Program-made: the position numbers and the translations under genes
NCBI GenBank assembly: GCA_946479405.1
Contig: CAMLGD010000006.1
Location: forward strand, 1 to 36,879
Length of the DNA stretch: 36,879 nt
Direction: 5' to 3'
Source: an uncultured Vogesella sp.
GTDB taxonomy: Bacteria; Pseudomonadota; Gammaproteobacteria; Burkholderiales; Chromobacteriaceae
Notes under the pieces: model-generated
What the model was told of the DNA's origin: nothing
Database searches by the model: none
The model's input: the letters and a program-made list of their open reading frames with translations, nothing else
Shown here: positions 23,269-31,609 of the stretch, piece after piece
How the letters are laid out: every line of letters starts with the position of its first letter
Numbering within the stretch: the first letter of the stretch is position 1

Positions 23269-25644
23269 ATGTCTCAAACCAAATTCATCGTACGCAAGGT
23301 TGCCGTGCTCGGCGCCGGCGTGATGGGGGCGCAGATCGCCGCTCATCTGGTTAATGCCAAGGTGCCGACCGTGCTATTCGACCTGCCCGCCAAGGAAGGT
23401 CCGAAGAGTGCGATTGCGCTGAAAGCGATCGAGGGCCTGAAAAAGCTCAAGCCGTCCCCGCTATCCAGCAAGGATGCGGTGAACTTCATCCAGCCGGCCA
23501 ACTATGAAGAGCATCTGCACCTGCTGCAGGACTGCGACCTGGTCATCGAGGCAATTGCTGAACGCATGGACTGGAAGGCAGACCTCTATGCCAAGGTGGC
23601 GCCGCATCTGGGGGCGCAAACCATCTTTGCGACCAATACCTCCGGCCTGTCGATCAACCAACTGGCCGACAGTCTGCCGGCCGCACTCAAGCCGCGTTTC
23701 TGCGGTGTGCATTTCTTCAACCCGCCGCGTTACATGCACCTAGTCGAGATCATCCCGTGCGTGGGTTCCGACGCGGCGATGCTGGACAACCTGGAGCGCT
23801 TCCTGGTCACCACGCTGGGCAAGGGCGTGGTGCGAGCCAAGGACACGCCGAACTTCGTGGCCAACCGCATTGGTGTGTTCTCAATGCTGGCCACCATTGC
23901 CAATGCCGAGAAATTTGGCATTCGCTTCGATGTAGTGGATGACCTGACCGGTCCGCGCCTGGGGCGCCCGAAATCCGCCACCTTCCGTACCGCAGATGTG
24001 GTGGGGCTGGACACTTTCGCCCACGTGGTGAAGACCATGGACGACACCCTGCCGAACGACCCGTGGCATGGTCTGTTCAAGTCGCCTGAGTGGCTGCAGA
24101 AGCTGATTGCCGCCGGTGCACTGGGTGCCAAGACCAAGGCCGGCATTTACAAGAAGGAAGGCAAACAGATGTTCGTGCTCGACCCGGTAGCGGGCGAGTA
24201 CGTCGGTAGCGGCCAGAAGGGCGACGACGCGGTCAAGGACATCCTGAAGATCGCCAACCCGGCAGAAAAATTCCAGAAGCTGCGCGACAGCGCGCATCCG
24301 CAGGCGCAATTCCTGTGGGCCTGCTTCCGTGACGTATTCCATTACATCGCCTATCACCTGGGCGACATCGCCAACTGCGCCCGTGACGTGGATTTTGCCA
24401 TCCGCTGGGGTTTTGGCTGGAGCGTGGGCCCGTTCGAAACCTGGCAGGCTGCCGGCTGGCAGCAGGTAGCCAAGTGGATCGCCGAAGACATCGAGGCCGG
24501 CAAGTCGCTGGTTGCGGCCAACCTGCCGTCGTGGGCGCTGCAGGCGGATCGTGCCGGCGTACATTTTGCCGAAGGCTCCTTCGATGCGGCGGGCGGCAAA
24601 CTGGTTGGCCGCAGCACGCTGGACGTATACCAGCGGCAGCTGGCCCCAGCCAAGGTGCTGGGCGAAGTGAGCGCCCCGCTGGGTGAAACCGTATTCGAGA
24701 ACGACGGTGTACGTGCCTTCACCACCGGTGATGGCGTGCTGGTGGTGTCGTTCAAATCCAAGGCACATGCCATCGGTCCGGATGTAATTGACGGTCTGAA
24801 TACTGCCATCGATATCGCTGAAGCCCGCTTCAAGGGACTGGTGATCTGGCAGACCGAAGAGCCGTTCTCTGTTGGCGCCGACCTGACCTCGATGATGCCG
24901 GCGTTCATGATGGGCGACTGGGATGCCATCGACGCCACCGTGCGCCGCTTCCAGGACACCTCCATGCGTCTGCGCTATAGCCAGATCCCGACCATCGCCG
25001 CGACGCAGGGCTATGTGTTCGGTGGCGGCTGCGAGTTCGCCATGCATTGCGACAAAACCGTGGCAGCGCTGGAATCGTATGTCGGCCTGGTGGAAGTTGG
25101 CGTGGGCCTACTGCCGGGCGGCGGCGGTTGCAAGGAGTTCGCCTTCCGCGCGGCGCAAGAAGCCCGCGGTGATGTACTGGCGGCCCTGAAGGATTACTTC
25201 ATGGCGGTGGCAACGGCCAAAGTGGCTACCAGCGGTCACGAAGCCCAGGAAATCGGCTTCTTCCGTCGCGGCGACAGCGTGGTCTTCAATGCCTGCGAGT
25301 TGCTGCACGTTGCCAAGCAGCAGGCGATCGCACTGGCCGAATCCGGCTACCGTCCGCCGATGCGTGGTGCCACCTTCCCGGTCGCGGGGCGCGCCGGTGC
25401 CGCCTCCATCAAGGGTCAGCTAGTGAACATGATGGAAGGCAATTTCATCAGCAAGCACGACTTCTTCATTTCCGGCCTGATCGCCGATGTGATGACCGGT
25501 GGTGACGTGGAGCAGGGCACGCTGGTGAATGAACAGTGGCTGCTGGATCTGGAGCGCAAGGCCTTCATGACCCTGCTGAAGACCAGCAAGACCCAGGATC
25601 GCATCGCCAACATGCTGACTACCGGCAAGCCGCTGCGTAACTGA
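23269..25644 (+). CDS. fadB: 3-hydroxyacyl-CoA dehydrogenase / enoyl-CoA hydratase fusion
   Basis: 791 residues. Does the hydration and NAD-dependent oxidation steps of beta-oxidation. The N-terminal half is the dehydrogenase: Rossmann GAGVMGAQIA (about 15-24), VIEAIAERMDWK and VHFFNPPRYMHLVEI with the catalytic His-Glu pair. The C-terminal third is a crotonase domain: EEPFSVGADLTSMM, then GGGCEFAMHCDKTVAALESYVGLVEVGVGLLPGGGG with oxyanion Gly and Glu residues. This order (dehydrogenase first) is that of Bacillus FadN and of betaproteobacterial enzymes, the reverse of E. coli FadB; the symbol refers to function only. ATG 23269 has GAGGAAACC before it; an upstream TTG 23242 is rejected. Followed by fadA after 70 bases. 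Confidence 0.93.
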   Translation: MSQTKFIVRKVAVLGAGVMGAQIAAHLVNAKVPTVLFDLPAKEGPKSAIALKAIEGLKKLKPSPLSSKDAVNFIQPANYEEHLHLLQDCDLVIEAIAERMDWKADLYAKVAPHLGAQTIFATNTSGLSINQLADSLPAALKPRFCGVHFFNPPRYMHLVEIIPCVGSDAAMLDNLERFLVTTLGKGVVRAKDTPNFVANRIGVFSMLATIANAEKFGIRFDVVDDLTGPRLGRPKSATFRTADVVGLDTFAHVVKTMDDTLPNDPWHGLFKSPEWLQKLIAAGALGAKTKAGIYKKEGKQMFVLDPVAGEYVGSGQKGDDAVKDILKIANPAEKFQKLRDSAHPQAQFLWACFRDVFHYIAYHLGDIANCARDVDFAIRWGFGWSVGPFETWQAAGWQQVAKWIAEDIEAGKSLVAANLPSWALQADRAGVHFAEGSFDAAGGKLVGRSTLDVYQRQLAPAKVLGEVSAPLGETVFENDGVRAFTTGDGVLVVSFKSKAHAIGPDVIDGLNTAIDIAEARFKGLVIWQTEEPFSVGADLTSMMPAFMMGDWDAIDATVRRFQDTSMRLRYSQIPTIAATQGYVFGGGCEFAMHCDKTVAALESYVGLVEVGVGLLPGGGGCKEFAFRAAQEARGDVLAALKDYFMAVATAKVATSGHEAQEIGFFRRGDSVVFNACELLHVAKQQAIALAESGYRPPMRGATFPVAGRAGAASIKGQLVNMMEGNFISKHDFFISGLIADVMTGGDVEQGTLVNEQWLLDLERKAFMTLLKTSKTQDRIANMLTTGKPLRN

Positions 25645-25714
25645 TAGCAGCCAGAATATCGGCAGGTTGGCGTGGCTGAGGGGCTGGCCCGCCTGCCATC
25701 AGGAGAATTGCAAA

Positions 25715-26917
25715 ATGGTTAAACAAGTACAAGAGGCTTACATCGTTGCGGCGACCCGCACCCCGGTAGGCAAGGCGCCGCGCGGCATGATGCGCCACGT
25801 GCGCCCGGACGACATGCTGGCGCACGTGATTACCGGCGCGCTGGCCCAGGTGCCGACGCTGGATCCGAAGCTGATTTCCGACTGCGTGGTGGGCTGCGCT
25901 TTCCCTGAAGCCGAGCAGGGCCTGAACATGGCACGTATCGGCGTGCTGCTGGCTGGCCTGCCGGATACCGTGGGCGGCATCACTATCAACCGCTACTGCT
26001 CGTCCGGCATCAACGCGGTGCAGATCGCTGCCGACCGTATTCGCATGGGTGAGGCTGACGTGGTGATTGCTGCCGGTTCTGAGTCGATGTCGATGGTGCC
26101 GATGATGGGCAACAAGGTGTCGCTGAACCCGGCGATCTTCGCCAAGGATGAGAACTACGCCATCGCCTACGGCATGGGCCTGACCGCCGAAAAAGTAGCG
26201 CAGCAATGGGGCGTGTCGCGTGAAGATCAGGATGCTTTCGCCGTAGAGTCCCATCGTCGTGCGCTGGCAGCCATTGATGGCGGCAAGTTCAAGAACGAGA
26301 TCACGCCGCTGGAAGTGACCTATCGCACCCCGAACCTGGAAAGCGGCGAGGTTATCAGCAAGACCCGCGTGCTGGATACCGATGAAGGCCCGCGCCGCGA
26401 AACCACGCTGGATGGTCTGGCCAAGCTCAAAACCGTATTCGATGCCAAAGGCAGCGTTACTGCTGGTAACTCCTCACAGATGTCCGATGGTGCCGGTGCG
26501 GTGATTCTGGTTTCCGAACGAGTACTGAAGGAGTTCAACCTGACCCCGCTGGCACGCTACGTGACATTCTCGGTGAAAGGCGTGCCGCCGGAAATCATGG
26601 GCATTGGCCCGAAAGAGGCAATTCCGGCCGCATTGAAGCAGGCTGGCTTGGCGCAGGATGATCTGAAGTGGATCGAACTGAACGAGGCTTTTGCCGCGCA
26701 GGCATTGGCCGTGGCACGCGATCTGGAACTGGATATGTCTCGCGTTAACCCGCACGGAGGTGCCATTGCTTTGGGTCACCCGCTGGGTGCAACTGGTGCC
26801 ATCCGTACCGCAACCCTGATCCACGGCATGCGTGACGCCGGCATGCAGGGCCATGGCATGGTAACCATGTGCATCGGTACCGGTATGGGTGCAGCTGGCA
26901 TCATCGAAGTGCTATAA
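25715..26917 (+). CDS. fadA: Acetyl-CoA acyltransferase (3-ketoacyl-CoA thiolase)
   Basis: 400 residues. Cleaves 3-ketoacyl-CoA with CoA to release acetyl-CoA, the last step of beta-oxidation. Thiolase landmarks: VAATRTPVGKAPRG at the N-terminus, nucleophile Cys95 in NRYCSSGINAVQ, ELNEAFAAQALAV, His355 in ALGHPLGATGAIR and Cys386 in TMCIGTGMGAAG. It groups with degradative thiolases by the company it keeps; acetoacetyl-CoA thiolases share these motifs. AGGAG lies 9 bases before ATG 25715; the frame is open from 25667, but the extra part is not thiolase-like. The order HAD-ECH then thiolase implies an operon. Confidence 0.94.
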   Translation: MVKQVQEAYIVAATRTPVGKAPRGMMRHVRPDDMLAHVITGALAQVPTLDPKLISDCVVGCAFPEAEQGLNMARIGVLLAGLPDTVGGITINRYCSSGINAVQIAADRIRMGEADVVIAAGSESMSMVPMMGNKVSLNPAIFAKDENYAIAYGMGLTAEKVAQQWGVSREDQDAFAVESHRRALAAIDGGKFKNEITPLEVTYRTPNLESGEVISKTRVLDTDEGPRRETTLDGLAKLKTVFDAKGSVTAGNSSQMSDGAGAVILVSERVLKEFNLTPLARYVTFSVKGVPPEIMGIGPKEAIPAALKQAGLAQDDLKWIELNEAFAAQALAVARDLELDMSRVNPHGGAIALGHPLGATGAIRTATLIHGMRDAGMQGHGMVTMCIGTGMGAAGIIEVL

Positions 26918-26922
26918 ATGCG

Positions 26923-26979
26923 ATGCGGCCAACCTTGCGGTTGGCCAGCAAAAAGCCCGGCAACTTGCCGGGCTTTTTT
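26923..26979. terminator. Tandem hairpins between convergent fadA and the PilZ-like gene
   Basis: First: GGCCAACC (26927-26934) with GGTTGGCC (26939-26946), 4-base loop; the left side is a full ATGCGGCCAACCTT copy. Second: AAAAGCCCGGCAA (26951-26963), one base, TTGCCGGGCTTTT (26965-26977), then T to 26979. The second has A- and T-runs on both sides and can terminate both genes. Confidence 0.9.
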
Positions 26980-26993
26980 ATTGCAGCTTCTGC

Positions 26994-28514
26994 TTAGCTG
27001 GTGAGTCGCTCCAGGGTATCGAATTCCACCTGCTGGCAGTCTTCGTGGCTGGCCACCAGTTCCGTAATGCGGATCTGGTAGGTCTTGCCGTTGGCCGATA
27101 GGCTTAGCACGCCACTGCCGCTGGATAGCTTGGTGGGCACCAGAAATACCCGCCGCCCGCCGCGGGTGTTGTTCTGGGTGATATAGATGCCGTTAAACGG
27201 CGTGCTATTGATGCTTTCACTCAGTTGCACCGGTAAGGGCATGTTACCCAATAGCTCCACCCCCACCTTGGTGCCACCTTCGCTAAGGCGCTGCACCCGG
27301 CGGATGATGCCCAGCTGCGCAGGTTGGCCGCGGGTGCCAATCCAGATGGTGCGGCCGATCAGCAGGCCATCCACATCCCGCCCCAGATAGGTCATGCCGA
27401 CGCCAGCCTCGCTGGAGTCGGTGACGCGCCACTCATCGCTGAACTGTTCGTCACCCAGCGGTACATTGCGACTCAGCCGCAGGTGATGGGCAATGCGCTC
27501 GAAGCCGACCTCCACTTTTGCCATGCTGCTGGCCGTCAGCCGCTCGTGACGGCGCATGGATTTGCCACCATCCTGTGACCAGCGGGTAGACAGTTTTTGC
27601 AGCAGGCCGCGCCAGGTTTCTGCCGGCATGGAGGGTAGCGCCCGTTTGAAATTGGCCGGTACTTCCTGATCAAAATCGAGAATCAGATCAGCCAGACGGT
27701 TTACTACCGCATCGCCAGACCAGAAGCGGCAGCCTTTGCCCAGCGTGCCGCGACGCAGCAGTTGCGGTGCTGCTGGCAGATCCAGATTGATGACGTATTG
27801 AAAGTCGCTGTTGCTGGCATTCGGTGCCAGGCTGACATCGTCCACCAGCCGTGACAGCATCAGGTGGATGGCTTCGATCTCGATTGGCACCAGGTTGTCG
27901 GTTTGTGCCAAGTGCAGCATGGCGGCCTGAATCAGCATGCGCTCCGGGGTAATACTCTCGGTGTCTGGCTGATACAGGGTGATCGGTTTTTGCTGGAAGC
28001 CGGCCTGTTCAATCAGGGAATACAGCCGGTAGGCTTGCAACCAGGTAGAGCCATCGGCATGGATATAGCGCAGCGCGCTCCAGCGGATCAGGCTGAGCTG
28101 GTGGTGCAGGGCACGCCCGGCGGCCAGTTCCAGCGTCGGCGTCATTTGCGGGGTCTTGCTGTTCTGGCTCTGACGCAGACACAGCTGGTAACCGTTGGTC
28201 AGCTCGGTCCAGTAGGCCAGAATGGTCGGCAGATAAGTGCGCGCCCGCGGCACACCGGCCAGGTAGTCCAGGCACAGATGATGGTGGATGGCGGCCGCGT
28301 GCGTGTCCACATACAACAAGGTGTTGATGCGATCCTTGAAGGTAACGCTGACATCCTTGTTGATGCGGGCCACTGCCTTGATGATTTCCACCAGCGCAGG
28401 CCGGCTGTCCATGGTCGGCAGGGTATTTACCAGCCGGGTCGCTGACTCGGTGGTATCGGCACTGGGTTTTCTGCCGCCGGAAACGGCGCGGAATATGGCT
28501 TTCAGGTCGATCAT
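26994..28514 (-). CDS. Unknown protein with a PilZ-like C-terminal part
   Basis: 506 residues, cytoplasmic, no signal or membrane helix. I do not recognise the full-length family. The N-terminal 320 residues are mostly helical (Leu, Ala, His, Arg-rich; no catalytic motif seen). The C-terminal part looks like a c-di-GMP-binding PilZ domain: RRHER (321-325) fits RxxxR, DSSEAGVGMTY (366-376) fits (D/N)xSxxG, and a later strand block reads IGRTIWIGTRGQ and GGTKVGVELLG, as in PilZ barrels. The gap between the two motifs (about 40 residues) is longer than usual, so the call is tentative. Start ATG 28514; the upstream sequence is A/G-poor and I see no clear ribosome site. Function unknown. Confidence 0.72.
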   Translation of the reverse strand: MIDLKAIFRAVSGGRKPSADTTESATRLVNTLPTMDSRPALVEIIKAVARINKDVSVTFKDRINTLLYVDTHAAAIHHHLCLDYLAGVPRARTYLPTILAYWTELTNGYQLCLRQSQNSKTPQMTPTLELAAGRALHHQLSLIRWSALRYIHADGSTWLQAYRLYSLIEQAGFQQKPITLYQPDTESITPERMLIQAAMLHLAQTDNLVPIEIEAIHLMLSRLVDDVSLAPNASNSDFQYVINLDLPAAPQLLRRGTLGKGCRFWSGDAVVNRLADLILDFDQEVPANFKRALPSMPAETWRGLLQKLSTRWSQDGGKSMRRHERLTASSMAKVEVGFERIAHHLRLSRNVPLGDEQFSDEWRVTDSSEAGVGMTYLGRDVDGLLIGRTIWIGTRGQPAQLGIIRRVQRLSEGGTKVGVELLGNMPLPVQLSESINSTPFNGIYITQNNTRGGRRVFLVPTKLSSGSGVLSLSANGKTYQIRITELVASHEDCQQVEFDTLERLTS

Positions 28515-28601
28515 GGGGCGTTTTTCACCGTCGGCTCTGGCCTATGTCTGCATGGTAGATGAAGACAGCTGCAGCTTGACATAAAACTATCTTGCTCGTG
28601 C

Positions 28602-29393
28602 TCAGAAAAACATTCTGGCTAGCCCGGCACCCGGGTCCTGTTCGCGCATGAAGGCCTCGCCCACCAGGAACGTATGTACCTGATTATCACGCATCAGGGC
28701 GACATCTTGCTGGGTGAGGATGCCACTTTCGGTAACGGCGATGCGATCCGGGCCGATGGCCGGCAACAGCCGCAGGGTGGTGTCCAGGTTCACTTCAAAA
28801 GTGCGCAGATTGCGGTTGTTGACGCCAACCAGTGGCGTTTTCAGATGCAGCGCGACTTCCAGCTCGTGTTCATCGTGTACCTCCACCAGCACGGCCATGC
28901 CCAGTTCGTGCGCCAGCGCTTCGAAATCCTGCATCTGCGGCAGCGACAGTGCGGCGGCGATCAACAGGATACAGTCGGCGCCAATGGCACCGGCTTCCAC
29001 GATCTGATATTCGTCTATCATGAAGTCCTTGCGCAGTACCGGCAACTGGCAGGCGCGACGGGCGGCAACCAGGTAGTCTTCATGCCCCTGGAAGTAGGGG
29101 GCATCGGTCAGCACCGACAAGCAGGCGGCGCCAGCGGCAGCGTAGCTTTGTGCGATGGCGGCCGGGTCGAAATCGGCGCGGATCACGCCCTTGCTGGGGC
29201 TGGCCTTTTTCACTTCTGCAATCACCGCCGGCAGACCCTGGGCGTGCTTGGCGCGAATGGCGCCGACAAAGTCGCGGCAGTCGTTGCGGCGCGCCTCAGC
29301 TTCGCTACGCAAACTGCTGAGCGAACGTTGCGGACGGCGCTGGGCGACTTCCTGGATTTTGGTGGCGCAGATTTTGGTAAGGATGTCAGACAT
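28602..29393 (-). CDS. trpC: Indole-3-glycerol phosphate synthase
   Basis: 263 residues, a TIM barrel. Closes the indole ring in tryptophan synthesis, turning CdRP into indole-3-glycerol phosphate with loss of CO2. Family motifs in barrel order: [16 protein letters not shown] (catalytic Lys), [27 protein letters not shown] (catalytic Lys and phosphate site), [38 protein letters not shown] and [11 protein letters not shown] 29393 (MSDILTKI) is preferred: the upstream ATG 29417 would overlap the yheT stop by 14 bases, and trpC products normally begin MSDIL. No other trp gene lies nearby. Confidence 0.95.
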   Translation of the reverse strand: MSDILTKICATKIQEVAQRRPQRSLSSLRSEAEARRNDCRDFVGAIRAKHAQGLPAVIAEVKKASPSKGVIRADFDPAAIAQSYAAAGAACLSVLTDAPYFQGHEDYLVAARRACQLPVLRKDFMIDEYQIVEAGAIGADCILLIAAALSLPQMQDFEALAHELGMAVLVEVHDEHELEVALHLKTPLVGVNNRNLRTFEVNLDTTLRLLPAIGPDRIAVTESGILTQQDVALMRDNQVHTFLVGEAFMREQDPGAGLARMFF

Positions 29394-29403
29394 AGCCAAG
29401 CTT

Positions 29404-30366
29404 TCAGTCGTCGCCACTGGCGGGCAAATAGTTATCGAAAAATCCTAGCAGACGTTGCGGCAGCCAGTCGAGTCGGCCGGGAAACGGGCCGGTGGCAAAG
29501 CCGACATGTCCGCCACGCTCCGGCAACTCCAGCGTTACCGCCGAGCTGACTTCGTCGGCGGCGGGCAGGGCGCTGGGGGGTAAAAACGGGTCGTTACGCG
29601 CATTCAGCAACAAGGTTGGCCGCATGATGCTGCCCAGTATCGGCTTGCTGCTGGCGCGAGCCCAGTAGTCACGCACATCGCGATAACCGTGCAGTGGTGC
29701 GGTCACGATATCGTCGAACTGGGCAAAGGTGCGCGCACGGCGCACCGCTGCGGCATCGAACAGTTGCGGGTGGTGTTGCAGCTGGCGCAGCGACTTGGGT
29801 TTCAGGGTGCCAAGAAACATGCGCGTGTACAGCCACTTTCCCAGCCCACGATCAAGTCGGGTACTGGCGGCGGCAAGGTCCAGCGGCACCGAAATCGCCG
29901 CGGCTGCCAGCGGCAGCGCCGCTCCGCCCCACTCGCCAAGGTAGCGCAGCAGCATGCTGCCGCCCAGCGAAACGCCAGCAGCAAACAACAGCGGCTGCTC
30001 TCTGGCCAGGCGCTGCACGATCCAGTCTATTTCTGCCGAGTCGCCGGCGTGGTAGGCACGTGGCTGGCGGTTTTCCATGCCACCACAGCCACGAAAATGC
30101 GGTACCGCACCATGCCAGCCACGGGCTTGTACTTCACGCATTAATGCAATCGCATAGTGGCTGTGGCTGCTGCCTTCCAGTCCATGAAACAGCACTACCA
30201 GCGGCGCCCCCGCTTGACCATCAACACGGTCGACAACAATTTCACCACCATCGGGTGTTGACCATATTTCACGCCGATACGCAGGTACCTGCTGCCGAAT
30301 GAACAGCGCTGGCCAGATAGTGTCGGCATGGCTGCCGTGCAACCAACGAGGGGCCTGATAGCGCAT
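29404..30366 (-). CDS. Alpha/beta hydrolase, YheT family
   Basis: 320 residues. Seen: [17 protein letters not shown] (the family's N-terminal signature), [15 protein letters not shown] (oxyanion His-Gly), [29 protein letters not shown], nucleophile elbow [25 protein letters not shown] (Asp) and GGHVGF (His). COG0429/YheT members are predicted esterases with unknown substrates. The ATG overlaps the mog stop (TGATG at 30368-30364), so the two are coupled. A DUS-like copy encodes MRPTLLLN (29612-29625). Confidence 0.9.
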   Translation of the reverse strand: MRYQAPRWLHGSHADTIWPALFIRQQVPAYRREIWSTPDGGEIVVDRVDGQAGAPLVVLFHGLEGSSHSHYAIALMREVQARGWHGAVPHFRGCGGMENRQPRAYHAGDSAEIDWIVQRLAREQPLLFAAGVSLGGSMLLRYLGEWGGAALPLAAAAISVPLDLAAASTRLDRGLGKWLYTRMFLGTLKPKSLRQLQHHPQLFDAAAVRRARTFAQFDDIVTAPLHGYRDVRDYWARASSKPILGSIMRPTLLLNARNDPFLPPSALPAADEVSSAVTLELPERGGHVGFATGPFPGRLDWLPQRLLGFFDNYLPASGDD

Positions 30367-30944
30367 CAGGCCTGTGGCTTGATTGCGGATTTAGGACGGA
30401 AAGCCTTGACCACCTCCGGTCGGGTTTCGACATATGGGCTGCCGATCAGGTCCAGACAGTAGGGTACAGCGGCAAAAATGCCGGGCACCGTAACGCTACC
30501 TTCTTCGCGTAGGCCTTCCAGCGTTTCGCGGATTGCCTTGGGCTGCCCCGGCAGGTTGAGAATCAGGCTCTGTTTGCGGATAACACCGACCTGGCGTGAC
30601 AGGATGGCCGTCGGTACGAACTTCAGGCTGATCTGGCGCATCTGTTCGCCAAAGCCAGGCATCACGCGATCGGCCACCGCCAGGGTGGCTTCCGGTGTCA
30701 CATCGCGCGGCGATGGTCCAGTGCCGCCTGTGGTCAGCACCAGATGGCAGCCTTCCTCGTCCACCAGCTGCTGCAGCGTGGCTTCGATTTGCGGTTGCTC
30801 ATCCGGAATCAGGCGGGTAACCGTTGCGAACGGGGAGGAGATCGCCAGCGCCAGCCAGTCCACCAGCGCAGGGATACCCTTGTCTTCGTAGACGCCCTGG
30901 CTGGCGCGATCGGAAATGGATACCAGCCCGATTTTCAGTGTCAT
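30366..30944 (-). CDS. mog: Molybdopterin adenylyltransferase
   Basis: 192 residues. Attaches AMP to molybdopterin before molybdenum insertion. MogA motifs: IGLVSISDRASQGVYEDKGIP, then LVLTTGGTGPSPRDVTPEATLAVADRVMPGFGEQMR (nucleotide/pterin loop) and LILNLPGQPKAIRETLEGL. Length matches MogA (195) rather than MoaB-only forms (about 175). Its start overlaps the darP stop by 4 bases (30941-30944) and its stop overlaps the yheT start, giving a tight operon darP-mog-yheT-trpC. Confidence 0.93.
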   Translation of the reverse strand: MTLKIGLVSISDRASQGVYEDKGIPALVDWLALAISSPFATVTRLIPDEQPQIEATLQQLVDEEGCHLVLTTGGTGPSPRDVTPEATLAVADRVMPGFGEQMRQISLKFVPTAILSRQVGVIRKQSLILNLPGQPKAIRETLEGLREEGSVTVPGIFAAVPYCLDLIGSPYVETRPEVVKAFRPKSAIKPQA

Positions 30945-31507
30945 GCCTGTTCGTCCTCGCTGTCGAAATCCTCGTCCGGCGCATTCTTCTGCTTGCCCTG
31001 CTGCGGGATCAGATCCTTGATTATCTGGAACAGCAAACGTGCGGCCTTGGGCGCCTTTTCCTCGCTACGTTCCTTGCGGGCATTACGTACGGTGGTGCGC
31101 AGCTGCTGTACGTCCACTTCCGGGAATTCGGTGATGAACTGCTGCACATGCTTGTCGTCTTCCAGCATGCGCTCACGCCAGCGCTCCAGCAGGTGCAGCC
31201 AGTTGGTGTGGACGCTGGCGTCGCCACGCAGTGCGGCCAGTTTTTCTTCGATCGGCGCCGGGTCGATGCCGCGCATCAGTTTGCCGATATATTGCAGCTG
31301 GCGACGTTTGGCGCCGTTTGCGCTAAAGCGCTGGTAATCCAGTACGGCAACCAGCAGCTGCTCGTCCAGCTCCATTTTCTTGAGCTTGGCGGCCGGCAGC
31401 TCGGTCAGTTCACGGCCCAGGTCCTGCAGGGCTTCGCTGTCGCGCTTGAGCTGGGATCGGCTGGGCGGCAGGCCGTTGTCATCTTCGTTAAGGTAATCAG
31501 TAGCCAT
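30941..31507 (-). CDS. darP: Ribosome-associated protein DarP (YjgA, DUF615)
   Basis: 188 residues. Binds large ribosomal subunit precursors and helps late 50S assembly in E. coli. Family sequence: PPSRSQLKRDSEALQDLGRELTELPAAKLKKMELDEQLL, ANGAKRRQLQYIGKLMR, and a C-terminal helical section (VQQLRTTVRNARKERSEEKAPKAARLLFQIIKDL) ending in an acidic tail. It is cytoplasmic and mostly helical. pmbA lies divergently next to it, an arrangement also seen in enterobacteria and other proteobacteria. Confidence 0.94.
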   Translation of the reverse strand: MATDYLNEDDNGLPPSRSQLKRDSEALQDLGRELTELPAAKLKKMELDEQLLVAVLDYQRFSANGAKRRQLQYIGKLMRGIDPAPIEEKLAALRGDASVHTNWLHLLERWRERMLEDDKHVQQFITEFPEVDVQQLRTTVRNARKERSEEKAPKAARLLFQIIKDLIPQQGKQKNAPDEDFDSEDEQA

Positions 31508-31535
31508 TGGTAAAGCTTGCTTAAAGTGTCAAGCT

Positions 31536-31546
31536 GGTATGATACC
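31536..31546. promoter_or_regulatory. Short palindrome with a -10-like box between darP and pmbA
   Basis: GGTAT-G-ATACC (31536-31546) is a perfect palindrome and contains TATGAT (31538-31543), a possible -10 for pmbA. TTGCTT at 31517-31522 would be the -35, with a short 15-base spacer. On the minus strand TTGACA (31532-31527) could serve darP. The 102 bases between the two starts hold both promoters, but the exact boxes are uncertain. Confidence 0.35.
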
Positions 31547-31609
31547 GGAAATCACCTCTGCACGGCCGCCTGAGCAAGGCGGGTGACGTGCTTCACGCGG
31601 AAAACGGAT

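Noticed and set aside
23881..25047. Minus-strand open frame of 388 codons
   Set aside because: Shadow of the HAD-ECH gene; no domain and no start signal.
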